A stretch of DNA of 14,157 bases from Bacteroidales bacterium UBA4788 (lineage in GTDB: Bacteria > Bacteroidota > Bacteroidia > Bacteroidales > VadinHA17): contig DHGW01000086.1 in NCBI GenBank assembly GCA_002402965.1, positions 1 to 14,157 on the forward strand, read 5' to 3'. Shown one piece after another: positions 5,691 to 13,352 of the stretch. Each line of letters opens with the position of its first letter. The stretch's first letter is position 1. The notes under the pieces are model-generated. The model saw nothing but the letters and a program-made list of their open reading frames with translations, did not search any database and was not told the origin of the DNA. Both the position numbers and the translations under genes were made by a program.

Positions 5691-5763
5691 AACCGGTTAA
5701 GATGATTCACTTACGGTAACAGAGAACTCATGCCCCGAATAGAGGTGTTGGTCAAAACCGGTT
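5691..5763. repeat. Two AACCGGTT palindromes upstream of a promoter
   Basis: The 8-bp palindrome AACCGGTT occurs at 5691-5698 and again at 5756-5763, 65 bp apart, and the match extends to AACCGGTTnAG. Both lie upstream of the promoter at 5609-5640, in the position expected for binding sites of a dimeric regulator. No regulator is identified. Confidence 0.4.
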
Positions 5764-5773
5764 CAGTTTTGAC
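5751..5773. repeat. 8-bp inverted repeat, possible operator or hairpin
   Basis: GTCAAAAC (5751-5758) and GTTTTGAC (5766-5773) are perfectly complementary around a 7-nt loop, which contains half of the second AACCGGTT palindrome. It lies downstream of the SiaC-like gene but has no T-tract on the strand that would end that transcript, so a binding site is at least as likely as a terminator. Confidence 0.45.
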
Positions 5774-5844
5774 AAAAGCCTGATATAGATTGACTAAAAT
5801 TTAGACTCCAGCAACGGCAGGGTGCGAATCAGCTGATACAGCTC

Positions 5845-6306
5845 CTAAAAGAGTACCAGTGCGTCACGGATGACCTTCGATGCGTCATCGGTGGCATAGA
5901 GCTTAAGACTTACCTCCGGGATAGAATCCTGAAGGATATCTGTGAGGGGATTGAATGAGTCACGTATGTCAGCCGACTGCTTCATATCATCATACTCTTC
6001 CAGCGGGATATAGATATGGACCATCAGCCTGTAATCGGGATTGTTTATTCTCGTGAGGGTTTTCACAATCTTACTTATCCAGAGAGATGAGGATGTATTG
6101 AAATATTCAACATTCAGCCTCAGATTTGTCACCGGCTGGGCCTGAATGACGTAATTACCCACCCAGGTCAGCACCGGCTCATAAGTCCTGGTGGCATTTT
6201 CAGGCAGCGATCTGCCTGTCAGCGAAATCTCGCCGCTGCTGTATTTAAGCACTATCTGCGGCGTTTTCGAAGTCTTCTCGATTATTAAATCCGTTAGTTT
6301 TTCCAT
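5845..6306 (-). CDS. SiaC-like DUF1987 regulatory phosphoprotein
   Basis: This 153-aa protein matches the SiaC family (DUF1987). The signature pieces are ISLTGRSLPENATRTYEPVL (27-46), the Trp of 'LTWVGNYV', and LRLNVEYFNTSSSLWISKI (62-80). In Pseudomonas SiaC the phosphorylated residue is the Thr of the equivalent NTSS motif, which here is Thr71. In that system the kinase SiaB phosphorylates SiaC, the PP2C phosphatase SiaA removes the phosphate, and unphosphorylated SiaC binds and activates the diguanylate cyclase SiaD. None of these partners is in the window, so the gene is a local orphan and its output is unknown. It is cytoplasmic and of normal length. A -7 box at 6361-6368 suggests its own promoter. 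Confidence 0.88.
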   Translation of the reverse strand: MEKLTDLIIEKTSKTPQIVLKYSSGEISLTGRSLPENATRTYEPVLTWVGNYVIQAQPVTNLRLNVEYFNTSSSLWISKIVKTLTRINNPDYRLMVHIYIPLEEYDDMKQSADIRDSFNPLTDILQDSIPEVSLKLYATDDASKVIRDALVLF

Positions 6307-6331
6307 TATAAAAGTTCTTCCCGATCTAAAA

Positions 6332-6352
6332 CTAATTACCTGAAGCTAATTA
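6332..6352. repeat. Paired CTAATTA direct repeat in the SiaC-like leader
   Basis: CTAATTA occurs at 6332-6338 and 6346-6352, 14 bp apart, between the predicted -7 box and the start codon. This placement would suit a repressor site, but the repeats are short and AT-rich, so chance cannot be excluded. Confidence 0.3.
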
Positions 6353-6360
6353 ATACTTTC

Positions 6361-6368
6361 CAAAATTA
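6361..6368 (-). promoter_or_regulatory. -7 promoter box for the SiaC-like gene
   Basis: The minus strand reads TAATTTTG, the same version of the box as at the tRNA and the 165-aa gene. It is 54 nt before the ATG. No TTTG lies at 19-21 nt; the nearest is 32 nt further upstream. Confidence 0.45.
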
Positions 6369-6415
6369 GATGATATGGGGGTAAGTTCATAACCCTTGAT
6401 CAAAAACTAATGTAC

Positions 6416-6460
6416 GATTATCAACTTATAGGCCTGTTCGTCACAGAAACGATGATAATC
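6416..6460. repeat. Bulged stem-loop downstream of the pyrophosphatase gene
   Basis: GATTATCA (6416-6423) pairs with TGATAATC (6453-6460). Directly inside, TCGT (6438-6441) pairs with ACGA (6449-6452), giving a 12-bp stem with a 14-nt one-sided bulge. It follows the ppa stop by about 60 nt. The T-rich stretch on the minus strand comes some 8 nt after the stem, so it is at best a poor intrinsic terminator. Confidence 0.4.
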
Positions 6461-6521
6461 CCTTTCCCCACTTCCTGAAATGTTATTTTCCTTTGCAAAT
6501 CATGCTGTGCGGAGCAGATGA

Positions 6522-7157
6522 CTACATCCCCGGAAAGGCCTGGTCATAGTCTTCCATCGAACGCCTGATCACCTCCCTTGCTTCGTCGGTATCATATATA
6601 TCCGCTATGGTGACCTTTCGCTTTTCACCGGGCAAATCCTTGTAGGTAAGGAAATAGTGTTTCAGCCTCTCGATGGCAATCGGCGGGCAGTCCTTAATAT
6701 CCGCGTATGCGCCGTAAACCGCATCGTTATACAGTACCGCAATGATCTTGTCATCGGCCTCGTTTCCGTCTATCATCCTGAAGCCGCCAATCGGTCTGGC
6801 CTGAACGAGTATATCGCCGTGCGTGATATCCTTCTCTGTCAGTATGCAGATATCCATCGCGTCTCCGTCACCTCGTATCCCGGTCAAACCTGTCCTTTCC
6901 ATGGTTCGTTTAGCCACAGCTGCTCCGGTGAGAGTCCTGGGGATAAACCCATACAGCGCAGGGACCACGTTGGAATAGCGCTGGGGCCTGTCCAGCCTCA
7001 GGTATCCCGATATCTTGTCCATCTCATACTTGACTGTATCAGTGGGGACCATTTCGACGAATGTCATTACTACATCCGGGGCAGCGCTTCCTAAATCAAT
7101 CCCGTGCCAGGGATGTGATCTGTAGCGGCAGCAATTGGCATCTCTCGTTTTCTTCAT
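6522..7157 (-). CDS. ppa: Inorganic pyrophosphatase, family I
   Basis: A soluble cytoplasmic enzyme that hydrolyses PPi to two phosphates, pulling biosynthetic reactions forward. The 211-aa sequence has the family I core: VKYEMDK (42-48), LDRPQRYSNVVPALYGFIPR (55-74), the metal-binding signature GDGDAMDICIL with Asp97, Asp99 and Asp102, and a second metal/phosphate loop, GGFRMIDGNEADDKIIAV (124-141). The signature has Ala100 where many family members have Pro or Glu; the three aspartates are intact. The N-terminal SHPWHGIDLG is as I know it from Bacteroidota enzymes. It starts 28 nt after the deacetylase stop with no promoter box between, so it is likely co-transcribed with it. Confidence 0.96.
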   Translation of the reverse strand: MKKTRDANCCRYRSHPWHGIDLGSAAPDVVMTFVEMVPTDTVKYEMDKISGYLRLDRPQRYSNVVPALYGFIPRTLTGAAVAKRTMERTGLTGIRGDGDAMDICILTEKDITHGDILVQARPIGGFRMIDGNEADDKIIAVLYNDAVYGAYADIKDCPPIAIERLKHYFLTYKDLPGEKRKVTIADIYDTDEAREVIRRSMEDYDQAFPGM

Positions 7158-7185
7158 TCAGTTTCCGGATTATCAGGATTTCATG

Positions 7186-7989
7186 TTATTCAATGCCGAG
7201 GTACCCCCCGATCAGTTCCTGCTCAGAATCATTCAGCAGTGGCAGGCTGGGGAGTCTGTAGAGGTTTGATGATGCGGGGCTGGTCGCATCGCGTTCAGAG
7301 GTGCGTATGAAGCGGTATCCGTGACGCTGTGCTGCAGCTGTGATATCAGGATCCCCGGCTCCGTCGCCGTATGGCAGGGCGAGCGTTTCAACACTCCCGT
7401 AGATATGCCTGTCTATAAGCACTTTTGAGCCTCCCAACTCCTCATCTAGGTAGGCCTGGAAAGCCTCGCCGCCTCCCAGCGCGGCTTTCATTGTCATAAG
7501 GTACTGGTGTGACATGGTATGAGATCCGAAGGAGAAGGGTCTCACCCCGCCGTCCATGGAATAACTGCTCATCATCTCCACCTCATCCCACGACAGGAAA
7601 GAATTTGCTCCCACCTTCGACGCCCAGAGGAAGAAGGTTGCCTTCATCCTGTATTTCTTCAGCAGCGGCATGGCCAGGGTGTAAGATGAGTGATCTCCGT
7701 CATCGAATGTAATCACCACGGCGTGCGTTGAAAGCTCCTCCTCTCCCGCAGTAATGGCCTCAAGCTCATTGAAGTCGATAACCCTGATGTTCTTCTCACG
7801 GAGGTACAGAAGGTCACTTTCAAGCTGCTCAGCGCTGCGTTCGTACAGGCTACCGGCCTCCCCCGCGGTTATCCTGTGATACATTAGTATCACCACCAGC
7901 GGGTTATCAACCGGAACAGGATCAGGCAGTTTTGAGCAGCCGGCCATAAGTGTCGCAGCCAGCATTAAAGCTGTTACTTTTCTCAGCAT
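7186..7989 (-). CDS. Polysaccharide deacetylase (NodB/CE4) lipoprotein
   Basis: A 267-aa secreted lipoprotein: leader MLRKVTALMLAATLMAG then Cys18. The NodB homology domain has VVILMYHRI (32-40), motif 1 TFDDGD with the catalytic and metal aspartates 96-97, motif 2 SHTMSH with His157 and His161 as metal ligands, and motif 3 ALPYGDG (204-210). Motif 3 lacks the common preceding Arg. Such enzymes remove acetyl groups from N-acetylglucosamine polymers; the substrate (peptidoglycan, capsule or biofilm polymer) cannot be told. The frame is open back to an ATG at 8043, but that adds 18 polar residues before the lipoprotein leader and runs through a hairpin (8014-8030), so the ATG at 7989 is preferred. 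It lies between uvrB and ppa. Confidence 0.92.
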   Translation of the reverse strand: MLRKVTALMLAATLMAGCSKLPDPVPVDNPLVVILMYHRITAGEAGSLYERSAEQLESDLLYLREKNIRVIDFNELEAITAGEEELSTHAVVITFDDGDHSSYTLAMPLLKKYRMKATFFLWASKVGANSFLSWDEVEMMSSYSMDGGVRPFSFGSHTMSHQYLMTMKAALGGGEAFQAYLDEELGGSKVLIDRHIYGSVETLALPYGDGAGDPDITAAAQRHGYRFIRTSERDATSPASSNLYRLPSLPLLNDSEQELIGGYLGIE

Positions 7990-8013
7990 ATAATAAATTA
8001 TGTATCCCTGACG

Positions 8014-8030
8014 GCCCGGGTTATCCGGGC
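8014..8030. repeat. GC-rich hairpin between uvrB and the deacetylase gene
   Basis: GCCCGG (8014-8019) pairs with CCGGGC (8025-8030) around a 5-nt loop. It lies 25 nt before the preferred deacetylase start. There is no T-tract after it on the minus strand, so it is not a standard terminator; it could stabilise or uncouple parts of a uvrB-deacetylase-ppa transcript. Confidence 0.4.
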
Positions 8031-8091
8031 AGATCAATTTCATTACTTAACCTAAACGCAATATAATCGATTTTCTTGCCTGACGGGGCAT

Positions 8092-10107
8092 CTACCCTCT
8101 TCCTGCTGCCAGGCGCTTCATCCCCTCAATCTCGTCACGCAGCCTTGCAGCCTCTATAAAATCGAGTGCTGCAGCTGCCTTCTCCATCGCCTTGCGCGTC
8201 TTCTCAATTGCTTTCTCAAGCTGCTCCTTTGACATGTACCTGACAACAGGATCGGCTGCCACGTCTGCCTTCTCCGGACCAGTATAGGCTTTCACCTCAA
8301 CACCCTTGCGACTGAGTCCCCGGAGCATGGCACCGCCCTTCTTCACAATCTGCCGCGGAGTTATACCCATCTGGATGTTGTACTCCATCTGTTTCGCGCG
8401 TCTCCTGTTCGTCTCGTCGATGGTCTCCTTCATGGCGCCGGTGATCCTGTCGGCATACATTACCACCAGCCCGTTTAAATTCCTTGCGGCCCTGCCGGCA
8501 GTCTGTGTCAGCGCCCTGCCCGACCTGAGGAAACCCTCCTTGTCGGCATCCAGGATGGCCACGAGAGAGACCTCCGGGAGGTCCAGTCCTTCGCGGAGGA
8601 GATTCACCCCCACCAGCACGTCGAACTCCCCTGACCGCAGCGCTTCAAGGATCTCCACCCTCTCAATCGTCTCAACATCAGAGTGAATGTACCGGCACTT
8701 GATATCAAAACGGCCCAGATAGGTATTCAGCTCCTCGGCCATCCTCTTGGTCATGGTTGTGACCAGCACCCTCTCTCCTGCCGCTGTGCGTTTTCTGATC
8801 TCCTCCATAAGGTCATCAACCTGATTGCGACTGGGTCTCACCTCAACTGGCGGATCAAGCAGTCCTGTGGGCCTGATGACCTGGTCCACGATTACCCCTT
8901 CGCTCTTCTCCATCTCATAATCGGCCGGAGTAGCACTCATATATATGGTCTGGCCGGTCAGCGCCTCGAACTCTTCGAGCCTGAGTGGCCTGTTATCCAA
9001 TGCAGCAGGGAGACGGAAACCATACTCCACCAGTGTCTGCTTGCGCGAGTGGTCGCCACCGTACATCGCCCTGATCTGTGGCATGGTGGCATGACTCTCA
9101 TCGATGATGGTTATGAAGTCCTTAGGAAAACAGTCGATGAGACAGAACGGCCTGGTTCCGGGGGCCCTGCCGTCGAAATATCTGGAGTAGTTCTCAATGC
9201 CGCTGCAATAACCGAGTTCCTTGATCATCTCCAGGTCATACTGAACCCTCTGTTCAATGCGTTTTGCCTCCTCCGGCCTCCCGGTATCACGGAAATACCT
9301 GGCCTGCAACACCATATCATCCTGAATCAGGCTCACGGCAGCGTTGATGCGTTCCCGTGTCGTGACAAACAGGTTTGCAGGGTAGATGACATATTCCTTC
9401 AGATCCTCCCGGTGCTGTCCGCTTAACGGGTCAAAGGTGGAGACCTCATCGATCTCGTCACCGAAGAAGACAATCCTCAGGGCGAGGTCAGCATAGGCCG
9501 GGTAGACATCCACCGTATCGCCCCTGACCCTGAAAGTGCCATTGGTGAACTCCACCTCATTGCGGGCATAGAGACTGTCTACGAGCTTGCGCAGCAGGTG
9601 AGTACGGGTGATCTTCGCACCTTTAATCACATGAACGGTGTTGGAGCGGAAGTCGTCCGGATTACCGATACCGTAAATGCATGAAACGGATGAAACAACG
9701 ATTACATCCCGCCTCCCCGACAGAAGTGACGAGGTTGCGCTGAGCCGCAGCTTTTCAATCTCATCATTTATGGAGAGATCCTTTTCGATATAGGTGTCCG
9801 TTACCGGGAGATAGGCCTCCGGCTGGTAGTAGTCGTAATAGGAGACAAAGTATTCCACCGCGTTGTCCGGGAAAAACTGCCTGAACTCCCCGTAGAGCTG
9901 CGCGGCCAGGGTCTTGTTGTGGCTCAGTACCAGGACAGGCCTGTTGAGCTGTTCAATCACGTTGGCAATTGTGAATGTCTTGCCTGACCCGGTCACTCCC
10001 AGCAAGGTCTGGAAGGGGACGCCCTGATGCAGTCCTTCTGCCAGCTGCCGTATTGCCTCGGGCTGGTCGCCCGTTGGCGTGAAATCTGATATGAGTCTGA
10101 AATCCAT
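8092..10107 (-). CDS. uvrB: Excinuclease ABC subunit B (UvrB)
   Basis: The damage-verifying helicase-like subunit of nucleotide excision repair, cytoplasmic, working with UvrA and UvrC. The 671-aa product is full length. Walker A is GVTGSGKT (37-44), and the beta-hairpin that clamps damaged DNA begins at YYDYYQPEAYLP (90-101). The 'SATSSLLSGRRDVIVVSSVS' and IYGIGNP segments, Walker B IIDESHATMP, MSATPADYE, and motif V/VI sequences (NLLREGLDLPEV, QTAGRAARN) follow in order. The C-terminal UVR domain (AAALDFIEAARLRDEIEGMK) that contacts UvrC is present. I start at the ATG at 10107 (MDFRLISDFTPTGDQPEAI) because this is the usual N-terminus and the -7 box at 10122-10129 would fall inside the 12-residue-longer version. 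Confidence 0.98.
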   Translation of the reverse strand: MDFRLISDFTPTGDQPEAIRQLAEGLHQGVPFQTLLGVTGSGKTFTIANVIEQLNRPVLVLSHNKTLAAQLYGEFRQFFPDNAVEYFVSYYDYYQPEAYLPVTDTYIEKDLSINDEIEKLRLSATSSLLSGRRDVIVVSSVSCIYGIGNPDDFRSNTVHVIKGAKITRTHLLRKLVDSLYARNEVEFTNGTFRVRGDTVDVYPAYADLALRIVFFGDEIDEVSTFDPLSGQHREDLKEYVIYPANLFVTTRERINAAVSLIQDDMVLQARYFRDTGRPEEAKRIEQRVQYDLEMIKELGYCSGIENYSRYFDGRAPGTRPFCLIDCFPKDFITIIDESHATMPQIRAMYGGDHSRKQTLVEYGFRLPAALDNRPLRLEEFEALTGQTIYMSATPADYEMEKSEGVIVDQVIRPTGLLDPPVEVRPSRNQVDDLMEEIRKRTAAGERVLVTTMTKRMAEELNTYLGRFDIKCRYIHSDVETIERVEILEALRSGEFDVLVGVNLLREGLDLPEVSLVAILDADKEGFLRSGRALTQTAGRAARNLNGLVVMYADRITGAMKETIDETNRRRAKQMEYNIQMGITPRQIVKKGGAMLRGLSRKGVEVKAYTGPEKADVAADPVVRYMSKEQLEKAIEKTRKAMEKAAAALDFIEAARLRDEIEGMKRLAAGRG

Positions 10108-10121
10108 AGTGCGTATCAATG

Positions 10122-10129
10122 CAAAAATA
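10122..10129 (-). promoter_or_regulatory. -7 promoter box for uvrB
   Basis: The minus strand reads TATTTTTG (TAnnTTTG), identical to the trxB box, 14 nt before the preferred uvrB ATG. No good -33 element is seen. I see no obvious LexA-type palindrome in the divergent region 10108-10244. Confidence 0.5.
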
Positions 10130-10211
10130 ACAAATAGAGGCAAGCAGTGCGGATAAGCGTACTCTTTTTAACATTATACTAGCTTACAGCAAGTTATTGA
10201 TTTCTTTTTTT

Positions 10212-10219
10212 TACATTTG
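10212..10219 (+). promoter_or_regulatory. -7 promoter box for the sensor kinase gene
   Basis: TACATTTG matches TAnnTTTG and ends 25 nt before the ATG at 10245. It faces away from the uvrB box 83 nt to its left. No TTTG is present at the ideal -33 distance. The box supports starting the kinase at 10245 and not at the TTG at 10197. Confidence 0.45.
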
Positions 10220-10244
10220 TCTATATGTCCTACATCTGTACACA

Positions 10245-13200
10245 ATGTGCCTGAGATACTGCACAGTGTTGCTTCTCTGCAATGCCATAATAATTGCCGG
10301 TTTTAGTCTTTCTGTATCCGGTCAGGGCTATGTACTCACTCATTACAAGTCAAAGTCAGGGATCGGCCATGACAATGTCAGGACGATTGTGGCTGACAGC
10401 AGCGGTTTCATCTGGATGGCCACATGGGACGGACTTACCCGGTATGACGGAACGGATTTCGTGAACTATTTCCATGACCCTGCCGACAGCACTTCACTGC
10501 CCTATTTCTCTGTAAGCAACATTGTCGTAGACAGGGAAGACAATATATGGGTTTCCACGGATAACGGTCTGCTCTCCAGCTTTAACCGTGCCACTGAGGA
10601 ATTCAGCCTGGTCCGGAGCCTGGGGGGAGTGGTGCTGGATGACCTGACTCATTTCATCCAGGGTCCTGACGGCTATATGTGGTTCCTCCTGGAGAAGGGA
10701 GTACTGAAGTATCATCCGGGGACAGGTGAGACTTTCTTTCATCCATGGAAGGCAGGTGAGGACGGATTGCGCCCCATGCCCCACTTCAGCTACAGGCTGG
10801 AATTCAGGGAGAACGGTGATCTTTGGCTGGTGGGACCTGAGGTCATAGAGGCAGAAGTCGGCCGCAATCAGGCCACTGGTGAATACTTTGCCGTTATGAA
10901 AGGAATTTATCCCCTTGATAGGCTACCGGACAGGATCGGCACATTCTTCGGAGAGGCTGGAGCGGGTCGGATTGTTAATGACACTGAAGGCAACTTGTGG
11001 CTTGCCTCCCTTACAGGATTGTTCATACTGGACAGGGAGAAGGGCATCTTCAGGGAGTATGGGGGCAGTTTAAGGAGCATCTCATTTTCAGACAGCAAAC
11101 CTATTGTATTCTATAATCACGAATCAGGACTGAATATCCAGCTACCGGGTAAAAACTCTCTAATTACGATACCCCGGAACATCTGTGCTCTTCCGACAAG
11201 TTACTTCTTTCATGATACTGGCATACTGTGGTTCTCGCACAACATGGAAGGCGGAACGCCAGCAGGGGTGGTAAAGGTCATCTTCACTCCTTCCGAATTC
11301 AGGCATATCAGCCCCTTTCCCCTTGAATCCAGTGAACTCAGTGTCTTTGGAGTCATCAAGGACGAAAGGGGAGGATTGTGGATAGCTGCCAGGGACAGAA
11401 ACTACCTCATCAGGACAGATCCCGGCGGAAAAGCTGAGCGGATACACATCCTCGATGATAAAGAGTTGACTGAATTATGGCACCCGAGGTCATTCCTTCC
11501 GTACAGCGGCGGTATATGGATAGGATACTACTACAAAAAACTCATTCGATATGATCTTGGGACGGGACGGATGGAAGAACACCAGCCCGCCAGGTTTGTG
11601 CATACAATTTGTTATGACATGGAAGGTAATATTCTGGTGGCTGACTCTGGCATAGTAAGGTACAATCCTGTCACAAGGAAGTTAACTCGTCTCTTTTCCG
11701 TCGGAGACTCGATTAATCTATTCACCTTCCACCGTCAGGACGACATTCTCTGGGCCGGAGGCAGTAACAGCTACCTCCTGAAATATGACCTCAGTACCTC
11801 AGAGCATGAATTCATAAGGATCACCAGTGGCATAACGAATATAGAAGACATTTGCGACGGAGACAACGGCATTCTCTGGCTGGCAACCCTGGGATCCGGT
11901 GTATGCCGCTATGACACTTCCACCGGTGAAAAACTCTTTTACACTACTGCCTCCGGGCTTTCAAACAACACCACCTACAGTCTCCTCAGGGACCAGTTGG
12001 GCAATATATGGGTATCAACCAACCACGGGCTGTCAGTGATAAATCCATCCAGCGGTTTGATCAGGACCTTCGGTGAGAATGACGGGCTGCTGATCCATGA
12101 GTTCAATTCTGACGCTACATGGATCACACAGGAGGGAAAATTCATCTTCGGAGGCGTCGGGGGTGCAGTGGAATTTGATCCGGAAGAGGTAATGCAGGAA
12201 CAGCAGGGAACAGGGAACCGGAAGATAATAATCCTGGACCTGCAGGTATCAGCACTTAAGAGGATACTCAAAGAGCCTGTTTATAAAGCAGACACTATCA
12301 TCCTCAATCAGGGAGATGACAATTTCCATCTTTCGTTTGTAGTTCCCGAGTATCGCCATCCGGAAATGATCAGGTACAGGTACCGGCTTAACGGCAATGG
12401 AGAAAACTGGTATTATACGGATTACAACGACAGAAATATAAACTTCTCCAATCTCAGGCCGGGGTGGTATAATCTTGAGATAGAGGCGACGGATATTAAC
12501 GGCTCATGGAGCAATACAAGGAACCTGGCAATACGCATTAAACCCTATTTCTACCAGACAATGGCCTTCAGGGTGATAACACCCCTGATCACACTTTTCC
12601 TGCTTTCATTCCTGACGTGGATGGTCATCAAACAAATGCGGCAGAGGGAAAGGCAGAAGAGGGACATGTTGCGCCACCAGGCTCTCAGAGGTCAGATGAA
12701 CCCCCATTTCATATTCAATGCGCTGAACAGTATCAACTACTTCATCTCGAATAATGACCGGCTCTCGGCAAACAGATACATTGCCGATTTCTCCAAGCTG
12801 ATCAGGACTATCCTGAACAATATGAATGAAGATTTCGTAAAACTCAGTGCTGAAATTGCTGCCCTGGAGGACTACCTGAAGATTGAGCATCTCAGGTTCG
12901 GCGACAAATTTGATTACGTTATTGAGTCTGATCCCGGGTTGAGGCAAGATACCGTCAGGGTTTCTCCCGGACTCATCCAGCCTTTTGTTGAAAATGCCAT
13001 CTGGCATGGTGTGATGGGGCTGACCGGACGTAAGGGCAGGATACGGATCTCTCTCGAAATGCGTGATGGTATCCTGGTATGTATTGTGGAGGATGACGGT
13101 GTGGGGAGGACACGCTCTGAAGCGATGAAAGACAGTACTCTTCCCAGGAAGTCAAGGGGCATCTCCCTGGCGACTGACAGAATGAAGATCATCAATAACA

Positions 13201-13298
13201 TCATGCTCACAAACTACAGGATAATCATAACCGATCTGTACCCTGACCTTTTTGAGACCGGGACCAGGGTGGAGATTGAGATGCCAGTGGCGCTATGA
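10245..13298 (+). CDS. Propeller sensor histidine kinase (Reg_prop - Y_Y_Y - LytS-type kinase)
   Basis: A 1017-aa membrane sensor. After a signal peptide (MCLRYCTVLLLCNAIIIAGF and a likely cleavage near SGQ) comes a periplasmic sensor of about 13 regulator-propeller repeats. Examples are SGFIWMATWDGLTRYDG, EDNIWVSTDNGLLSSFN, EGNLWLASLTGLFILD and LGNIWVSTNHGLSVINPSSG; this is enough for two seven-bladed propellers. A Y_Y_Y domain (about 690-767, with RYRYRLNG and WYNLEIEATD) and one transmembrane helix (about 776-797) follow. The cytoplasmic kinase is of the LytS/YehU class: MNPHFIFNALNSI with phospho-acceptor His821, then an ATPase domain with QPFVENAIWHG (about 911) and EDDGVGR (about 950). 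It has no receiver or AraC domain, so it is not a hybrid; the partner is the LytTR regulator 54 nt downstream. The ligand, often a glycan in this class, is unknown. Confidence 0.96.
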   Translation: MCLRYCTVLLLCNAIIIAGFSLSVSGQGYVLTHYKSKSGIGHDNVRTIVADSSGFIWMATWDGLTRYDGTDFVNYFHDPADSTSLPYFSVSNIVVDREDNIWVSTDNGLLSSFNRATEEFSLVRSLGGVVLDDLTHFIQGPDGYMWFLLEKGVLKYHPGTGETFFHPWKAGEDGLRPMPHFSYRLEFRENGDLWLVGPEVIEAEVGRNQATGEYFAVMKGIYPLDRLPDRIGTFFGEAGAGRIVNDTEGNLWLASLTGLFILDREKGIFREYGGSLRSISFSDSKPIVFYNHESGLNIQLPGKNSLITIPRNICALPTSYFFHDTGILWFSHNMEGGTPAGVVKVIFTPSEFRHISPFPLESSELSVFGVIKDERGGLWIAARDRNYLIRTDPGGKAERIHILDDKELTELWHPRSFLPYSGGIWIGYYYKKLIRYDLGTGRMEEHQPARFVHTICYDMEGNILVADSGIVRYNPVTRKLTRLFSVGDSINLFTFHRQDDILWAGGSNSYLLKYDLSTSEHEFIRITSGITNIEDICDGDNGILWLATLGSGVCRYDTSTGEKLFYTTASGLSNNTTYSLLRDQLGNIWVSTNHGLSVINPSSGLIRTFGENDGLLIHEFNSDATWITQEGKFIFGGVGGAVEFDPEEVMQEQQGTGNRKIIILDLQVSALKRILKEPVYKADTIILNQGDDNFHLSFVVPEYRHPEMIRYRYRLNGNGENWYYTDYNDRNINFSNLRPGWYNLEIEATDINGSWSNTRNLAIRIKPYFYQTMAFRVITPLITLFLLSFLTWMVIKQMRQRERQKRDMLRHQALRGQMNPHFIFNALNSINYFISNNDRLSANRYIADFSKLIRTILNNMNEDFVKLSAEIAALEDYLKIEHLRFGDKFDYVIESDPGLRQDTVRVSPGLIQPFVENAIWHGVMGLTGRKGRIRISLEMRDGILVCIVEDDGVGRTRSEAMKDSTLPRKSRGISLATDRMKIINNIMLTNYRIIITDLYPDLFETGTRVEIEMPVAL

Positions 13299-13352
13299 AC
13301 CGGGAAACATTTGAACAGAAAAATCAATTGCGATACATAAACATCAGATATT

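Noticed and set aside
5751..5773. Inverted repeat as intrinsic terminator of the SiaC-like gene
   Set aside because: No T-tract follows the stem on the minus strand, so it does not meet the requirement for an intrinsic terminator; kept only as a repeat or possible operator.
8683..9426. Rightward 247-aa open frame
   Set aside because: It is wholly antisense to uvrB, whose motifs are unmistakable on the other strand; the frame has no recognisable domain.
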